A DNA stretch of 64,000 nucleotides from Symbiodinium natans (lineage: Eukaryota > Sar > Dinophyceae > Suessiales > Symbiodiniaceae), in the NCBI GenBank assembly GCA_905221605.1, contig CAJNDS010002104.1:266001-330000 (forward strand), in the 5' to 3' direction. Below, piece by piece: positions 58,801 to 64,000 of the stretch. The position numbers and the translations under genes were made by a program. The notes beneath the pieces are model-generated. The model was given only the letters and a program-made list of their open reading frames with translations. It did no database searches and was not told the origin of the DNA. Every line of letters starts with the position of its first letter. Positions within the stretch are counted from its first letter, which is position 1.

Positions 58801-59033
58801 TATTGTGGGCTTCTACAGCATATGTAAAACGCATGACATGTGCATAAATACAAAAACATGTGTATACAGATATATACATCTAGATTTAGATATCTACTCT
58901 TAGTTCCTCTTTTCTCTTGGGGGGGTGAGAAAAAAAGCGCGCCCAGTACCTGCGGTCTGGACTCCTCCGGCGCGGCGTGGGGCTCCGCCGCCGGCGTGAT
59001 GGGCTGCGCCGACGGCGTGATGGGCTGCGCCTC
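55852..59033 (-). CDS. Multi-exon RS-domain (SR-type) protein, partial model
   Basis: Several short minus-strand exons share one design: acceptor AG, first exon base G completing an Arg codon, and an end in AG before a GT, GC or GA donor. The best are 59033-58950 (acceptor CCCTTTCAG, donor GTACTG; RRSPSRRRRSPSRR continuing with RRSPTPRRRSPDR), 57880-57851 (SPSRRRSPP) and 57565-57530 (RRSPSRRRSPS, GC donor). Possible further exons are 57050-57033 (KRSSK), 56581-56533 (SPPKIEKKKTIEELIK) and a last exon 55932-55852 (AIAKREAEEAAAKIAEFKK, then NAPWKKA and TGA). Their lengths of 84, 30, 36 and 18 bp keep the frame, so joining is phase-consistent. GC/GA donors and G after the acceptor are known for dinoflagellates. 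RS domains are typical of SR splicing factors in the nucleus; no RRM was found, so this may be only the C-terminal part. TTTAGGG repeats lie in the proposed introns. Confidence 0.5.
58204..58467 (-). CDS. Candidate ORF between RS exons
   Basis: A minus-strand frame of up to 87 codons (upstream-most start not ATG) ends with TAG at 58204 and includes VCHFGNLLCWGELVTFEG and a Ser/Thr-rich stretch. It lies inside a proposed intron of the RS-domain model. It could be a skipped exon, a nested frame or chance. Confidence 0.15.
   Translation of the reverse strand: MFLGIQPELETQGFECSAGSKAVTWESGHPSENLPSTLLPTSTSSGSSTVPEGVCHFGNLLCWGELVTFEGTTGPASVRHVAFTAVV
58602..58666. repeat. CCCTAAA island with ACTCCCTAA variant
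   Basis: Units alternate between CCCTAAA and CCCTAAACT, giving a mixed 7/9-mer array. A TTTAGGG piece lies at 59041-59064. Confidence 0.85.
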
Positions 59034-59249
59034 CTGAAAGGGTTTACAGGGTTTAGGGTTTAAAAGTTAGGGTTCTCTGAATTAGCTTCCCTTCTTGGAT
59101 CTTCTTGGGGTCCCCTTTGGTGGTTTCCGACATGGGGGGTACCTTCTTGGGGTCCTTACGCCATATTGAGAGAACTACCCCCTGGATGAAAGTCTAGAGC
59201 TGAAACAACAGGAGCATCGCTGGGCTCATCGCTATTCAGTATCATTGTA

Positions 59250-59361
59250 TGGTCGCTTCTCTAGATTATGGTCCCGGGCTACTGTTACAAGGCGGCCCCA
59301 TAACAAGGCCCTAATCTTTACCCAAAAAGGGACCATCATTTTTCAGAACTGACCATGTGAC
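59250..59361. mobile_element. Foldback element, family D, copy 4
   Basis: Arms GGTCGCTTCTCTAGATTATGG and AAATGATGGTCCC-type partner at the right, with core GGGCTACTGTTACAAGGCGG. No clean duplication seen at the flanks. Confidence 0.5.
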
Positions 59362-59698
59362 CATGTAGTCATAAAGGAATGGGTCATGTTGACTTTTGTT
59401 GGCATCCTTACAAAAAACCCGGGAGCTCCTTCGCGAAGGGCTGCGCCTGCGATCCCTGCGCAGAGGAGTTGCTGCCAAAAGCTGCAGACTTCATGCCATG
59501 AGCACAAGAAACCTCTTAACACACAAGCTGATTCGAAAGGGCTCCGCCCGAAATGTCTGGACTTCGGTGCAAAGGTCGCAGATGCTCAGCCAACCATCAA
59601 AAACAAGACTGAAGCCCAAACAAAAGCTGCAAAGTGTGCCACTCCCCTGGCCGACTCTTGGTCTCTACCCCGTCTCGAAATTCTTAGAATCTCTTCAC

Positions 59699-59731
59699 TC
59701 TCGGCCTTGATCTTGATCTTGAGCGGCCCAT
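59699..59731 (-). CDS. Possible 5' exon of the RS-domain gene
   Basis: Minus-strand ATG at 59731 opens MGRSRSRSRPR and is followed directly by a GTGAAG donor. The composition matches the RS exons downstream. Its phase-0 end does not match the phase-2 start of the exon at 59033, so at least one exon would have to lie between. A candidate is 59110-59175, where one frame reads TPRRYPPCRKPPKGTPRR and another DPKKVPPMSETTKG. Confidence 0.3.
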
Positions 59732-60524
59732 GGCCGTGGCAAGGACGCAAGAGCGCGGCTTTTTTTTTTGGGCGTTTCGGGGTCCTTTTTAAGTCTTGCC
59801 AGCTGGCAGCTGATGGTATTGACTAGGGTGGGCTGTCTGACTCATGCTCTGCCAAAAATTCTTGGCCCTTGCTCATTGAACCAGCTCTGACATGCATGCG
59901 GGACGGAAAGCAAGCCTCGCAGACCAGCGTTTGGCCGTACACAAATGCGGATTCGTGGCATCATCTTCTTTTGCATGCTGGCGGTGCGAATTTGTGTATA
60001 GTTTGCTCATATTGTTTTGCTTGCCGAGGAATACATGACGGTGACGTGCTTTGTCGTGCTTGAGCGGCTATGTAGTTTCCTGCCTTTTTTCCAAACCACA
60101 TTCCGGCTAGAACGGTTCTGAATTCGTGCAAACGATTTGCAGCTTGTTGAAGTTTGCCTCCCTGGGGCTGCACATGTTTGCAGGATGTTGGTGCTTTGTT
60201 TGCCGAGCGCATGGCAGGGTTTTTTTGGTTTAGCTTGCATGCAAGTAGGGAGTGGGCGTGTCTGTTCGTAGGTACAAGAACTGCGTAGTTTCTGAACCCT
60301 TGGGTGTTGAAACTATGCACAGGGTCCAGGGGTGCTGGGTGCAGGGACTATGTGGGGTGAGCGTCGGGTTCATCCATGCCAATGTCCAGTTTCAGCCACT
60401 ACTCCTAAACCACAATGATCCCGCCTGCTTCGGGGAGTTGAAAGCTGCAGCGGCTGCTTTGGCAGCCTGCCTAGGAACAGCATATGGGAAACGACTGTGG
60501 TGAGGCTTATGGTATGAAGTGCAC

Positions 60525-60775
60525 CTTCTTGGCTGAAAGTTGCACGTGGCAATCGAGGTCCGAGCGCTCTTTGTTCATCTGAAGCTGAAGACCTGATGGA
60601 TGTCTGTCCATTGTTGGGCATGCAAGGAGGTCTCTCTGTACTCTAGTTGCGATTCGCGACTGGGTCAGGATATCTCGTTCGGGCACACCCAGCAAAGTGA
60701 AGGTCCAGCTTGCTCAACTCTGCTCAGCCTGCTCCGCTTCTTCGCCGATGCCGGCGCAGCCTTCGGAGAGAAACG
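60525..60775 (-). CDS. Two candidate exons of an unidentified gene
   Basis: Exon 60775-60689 (acceptor CTACAG, donor GTGTGC) encodes 29 residues that include RFSPKAAPASAKKRSRLSR and end in LCW. Exon 60578-60525 (acceptor GCTTCAG, donor GTGCAC after AAGAAG) encodes MNKERSDLDCHVQLSAKK. Both start and end at codon boundaries, so they join in frame across an intron of about 110 bp. Alternatively the ATG at 60578, directly after AG, is the true start. They could be upstream exons of the RS-domain gene, given the basic/Ser composition, but no link is shown. No known domain is recognised. Confidence 0.3.
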
Positions 60776-60779
60776 CTGT

Positions 60780-63300
60780 AGTGACTCTAAACAAAAACAA
60801 TAATAATTAGGATAATAATAAAAGCTACTAATAATAATAATAACTTACTGCCAAGCAGAAAATGGTGCTGACTGAGTTTACTGTACGGCACCGACATCGT
60901 CGCAGATCTTCGCAATTTTTTTTCGCTCTGGGACTGCGCTGCGAAGGCCATGTTTGCCGGCTTACACACTGGGAAGCTCGTTACGACATGGCCGCTGGTT
61001 GTTTTGTTTGGGACTTCTGAGAGTTTTACAGTGCTGACGTGCTGTCCAAAAACGCTGGAAAAATGTCTGCATTGAGGCAGGTCCTGGCCTAGCTACTTCG
61101 GAGTCTCCAGTGCTTGCGATGACCTGGCGACCAGTCTTAACTCTTGGTCCTTGTGGGCGCCGGCTGTGGCCTTAAGCTGCCTGCCCCTTGCAAAGCGATC
61201 TGCCTGGCGCACAAGTGTCAACTCTCCTTGGAGTTCAGCCGTATCCAACCAGCAGACCGAGCTGCAAGCAGCACACCAAGCCCAAGAACGCTCTTACCCT
61301 ATGGGCCCTGTGGGTGCCGGCCTATCAAAGTGGGCCCTACATGTCCACGGGAATGATTTCCACACCTCGGCCCTTCCCCTGCATAGTCGAGCGATAGCAG
61401 CCTATCTGGCCTTTTTAGGTACTTCCTTATGAAGCGCTGGGGGACAGAATGGGGGCAGAAGCGCCGGGGGAACTGGGCAACTCTACATCTTCGCACAGTT
61501 GCCTCCAAGAAGGCATGTCAGGCTGGCAGAAGTCTCGAGATCTCGCTGAACTCTGGCCAAGCCACGTCGTGCCCTCCTAGGGGAGTACCACGTGTGTTTC
61601 TAACTCCCGGCAACTGGCAACTTCAAATGCAGCAGCTGTGAAGCATCGAATTTGAAGGGCAAGACCAGGCGAAACGAGATGGTGAGCGGGGCCCTTCCCT
61701 CTTTCTGCAGATTTCAACGATTCAGGCTAGAGCGTTGTGAGTTCTTACAAGCTGCTGCGCCCCGAGCCCCTGAGTTTCGCATGCGATGCCTGTACGGCGC
61801 ACATTGACGCAAAGCTGCTCTGGCGGCCATGAGGCTGACCCCGGTAGCGGAACTTTGATGTATTTCGCCTCGCACGAACTGTGGAGCCTTTGAGCCTTAA
61901 GCGTGTTTTGGAAAGTGAAGTAGGTGACCAAGGATAACAAGAAGGAAGTTCTACGAGGCAATCAAAGCGCAACTCTTGCGAGTCAGTGTCAGATTACTCG
62001 GAAACGCTGGTTTCACACGTGAATGGTTTCACTTGTAAACGAAGCCGAAGCTATGTAGCTCGCAAACGATGGTCCGCTCACACCTCAGGCTTGTTGGAGA
62101 ATGCCACAATTGTGGTTCAGCATGCTTGTGCAGTTTGTCTTGCTATGGTTTTGGCGGTGGTTCTGCTTGATCATAGTTTGATTACATGGCTTGAGCATCC
62201 ATGACTTCTGTGCTAATGATGGGCTTCTTCCAAGAACCAAAACTGATTCTGCATGTGATGGGTGCTAGAACTCTGGTTTGATTGCATAATGCAATCATGG
62301 CTTGTGTTCCTATCTGCTTCTGCTGTGCGAAGATACAGACACAACAAGCTCTCCCGGCCACATCCCCTGACATGAGCAGTTTGTGAGAACTCTACGTTAC
62401 CTTTTGGCTGATATCTTTCGCCTCTACGTACCTGTCAGGTACGTCGGGTGGAGTGGGACCATCGGCGGCTCATGCTGTGAAGAAACTGCAGCTTGCTCAG
62501 TCGTGGGATCTCAAAAATGGATGGCTGGCGACGCAGCCAAGACAAAATCTCAGATGAAGCCCGCTGTCCGGCGACACCTGACGACCTCAAGGCAAAAAAC
62601 AAAATCTCGGGCTGCGAAAGTTCTCTCTGCAAGCATGCCAAAGAGCGTTCCCAGTCTTGCGGCAGTTCTTGCGGAGCCCAGGCACCATCAAGGTCTTCAC
62701 TCCTCCTGCAGACCACGCAGGCAGGGTACCAAAGGACAGCGGGCTAAGCAGCTTGCAGGAGCTGAATGGAGCTGAGCTCCCTGCTGCCACAAGTCGCCGA
62801 CACATAAAGTTATGTGTGACTGAATCTGGCTTGTATAAACACTAACTAGCTGATGAAAGCAACGAATACAGTCCTCTGCCCGACCCTCCTGCTTCGTAGC
62901 TCTGCCTGCCAGCATGCAAAAAAAAAGTAGCCAAGCAAAAATAGGCCACCGCACAGACACGCGAAGAGGACACATGGCGTCTCGAGACATTCACTTAGCA
63001 TGCCACTGTCCAAACGGATCCACATGCTCTAAGCACACACACCCACAAGTACTAATCTACATGTTTACAGATTGTTGAGTATGCGTGCATATATGTGTGT
63101 GTGTATGTCGCAAGCTATCAGCTCGGCAGACCTCTCCGGATCCGGGCTCCCACTCGACCTCACAAAGCGCGCAGATTGAACTCGGAAAGCTTTGCCTCAC
63201 AGCCTACATCTGTTCACACATCTTCTCCATGGCTTTAATATGTGGCTGAGAACCGGGAGTGGGGAAGTCTTAAGCACCTAAGGTCAAACTGAACCTAGCT
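60780..63300. other. No supported gene
   Basis: Unique-looking sequence. The minus-strand frame 62435-62716 (PQDWERSLACLQRELSQPE) resembles protein but is opposed by two plus-strand frames. Confidence 0.45.
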
Positions 63301-63303
63301 CGT

Positions 63304-63600
63304 CTGGCATCCAAGATGAGCAAAGCACATGCTGTGTTGTTTCTTCGTGAACTCATGCAAAAGCAGCAGCAGATGTACAACAGACCTCCGCCTAAGGAAT
63401 CCAGGCAGCAACCAGATGTCTTGTGCAAGAGACATCGGCCTCCTTCATCCGTGTTCTCGCCAGAGGAATGCTGTTCACTTGATGCTGTGGACGCCTTACT
63501 GTCAGAGCATGAGATGCTGACCCAGCTCCATTCACGCATTCCAGTGGGCAAGTCCGTAACTAAGGCTACTGCCGTATACCGGTTTTTCAGTCAGCTGTAG
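63304..63600 (+). CDS. Hypothetical ORF near the window end
   Basis: The plus strand is open for about 95 codons from an ATG at 63316 to a TAG at 63598. It contains SKAHAVLFLRELMQKQQQ and a Pro/Arg-rich middle, then DAVDALLSEHEMLTQLH. A second open frame with an ATG start follows at 63610-63972. They could be exons of a gene that continues past the window. No domain is recognised. Confidence 0.22.
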   Translation: MASKMSKAHAVLFLRELMQKQQQMYNRPPPKESRQQPDVLCKRHRPPSSVFSPEECCSLDAVDALLSEHEMLTQLHSRIPVGKSVTKATAVYRFFSQL

Positions 63601-64000
63601 AAAGCCAGCATGAAAAAAACAATGCGTGCGATCAAGCTGCGGTATCGCTTGCGCGTGCCTTTGCGTCTTCCTGAGACTGCTTTTGCTGGCTTCTTGCCTT
63701 CAGCGATTGTCTGGGAGGTACATCATCTGCGTCGTCTGCTGGAGCGCCTCCACATGAGTAGGCTTCGCAACACTACCACATCAATGCCAGGGCTTGGAGA
63801 CATGGTGCTGCCGACTCAAGCGAGGCCTGAACTCAACTGTGGCCAATCTAACATCATGTCACATGCAATATTTCTGCAAGCTGAAACGCAGCGAAGGGTC
63901 TGGCTGTCAGAGTCTTGTACCTGGGAACCACGGGCGTCAACTAAGCCCCAGAGAGTGCTCTGGGATTGTTAAAGAGCCGTGCCAGACCCTTGGCTGAGCT

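Noticed and set aside
1..64000. Reverse transcriptase, transposase or spliced-leader relic
   Set aside because: I looked for YxDD-type motifs, transposase cores and the dinoflagellate spliced leader by eye and found none that I could support.

Overview
The window looks like nuclear DNA of a dinoflagellate, probably of the Symbiodiniaceae type. The main reasons are a very low gene density, dozens of interstitial TTTAGGG/CCCTAAA islands, two dinoflagellate-style protein architectures (a ubiquitin-like N-terminus fused to ankyrin repeats, and one fused to 41-residue RCC1-like repeats), and short exons with AG|G acceptors and apparent GT, GC and GA donors. I see no operon, rRNA gene, CRISPR array or prokaryotic feature. 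The species assignment is inference.

Layout. 1-10.8 kb is mostly non-coding, with short inverted-repeat elements, AT microsatellites, G/C homopolymers and telomere-like islands. 10.80-12.25 kb (minus) is an intact single-exon ubiquitin-like/ankyrin gene. 12.3-31.4 kb is gene-poor: only weak candidate exons, among them a poly-glutamine reading frame, between telomere-like islands and foldback elements. 31.76-32.41 kb is a large CA-rich minisatellite. 33.16-34.39 kb (minus) is an intact NOL1/NOP2/Sun-family RNA cytosine-5 methyltransferase, followed by a tRNA-Thr-like fragment at 34.61-34.67 kb. 37.7-41.6 kb holds telomere-like arrays, one with a CCCTCAA variant block, and a long AT-rich tract. 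43.43-44.91 kb (minus) is an RCC1-like repeat gene broken by two TGG-to-TGA changes and a homopolymer frameshift. 45-52 kb is repeats with weak candidate ORFs. 52-61 kb (minus) contains small exons best explained by one or more multi-exon genes; the clearest encodes an arginine/serine (RS) domain protein, with telomere-like repeats lying in its introns.

The strongest unlabelled signal is the set of 75-166 bp foldback elements (MITE-like). One five-copy family carries TTGGGATG...CATCCCAA ends and 8-bp target-site duplications; one of its copies has telomere-like repeat inside it. A second family carries 5-bp duplications of the form CANAT. Other families share ends or cores. There is no sign that the genes form a pathway; they are independent nuclear genes in a repeat-rich background.

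Limits: everything was read by eye. Exon-intron models are hypotheses. Many open frames of 60-150 codons occur on both strands, and only those with some support are listed.
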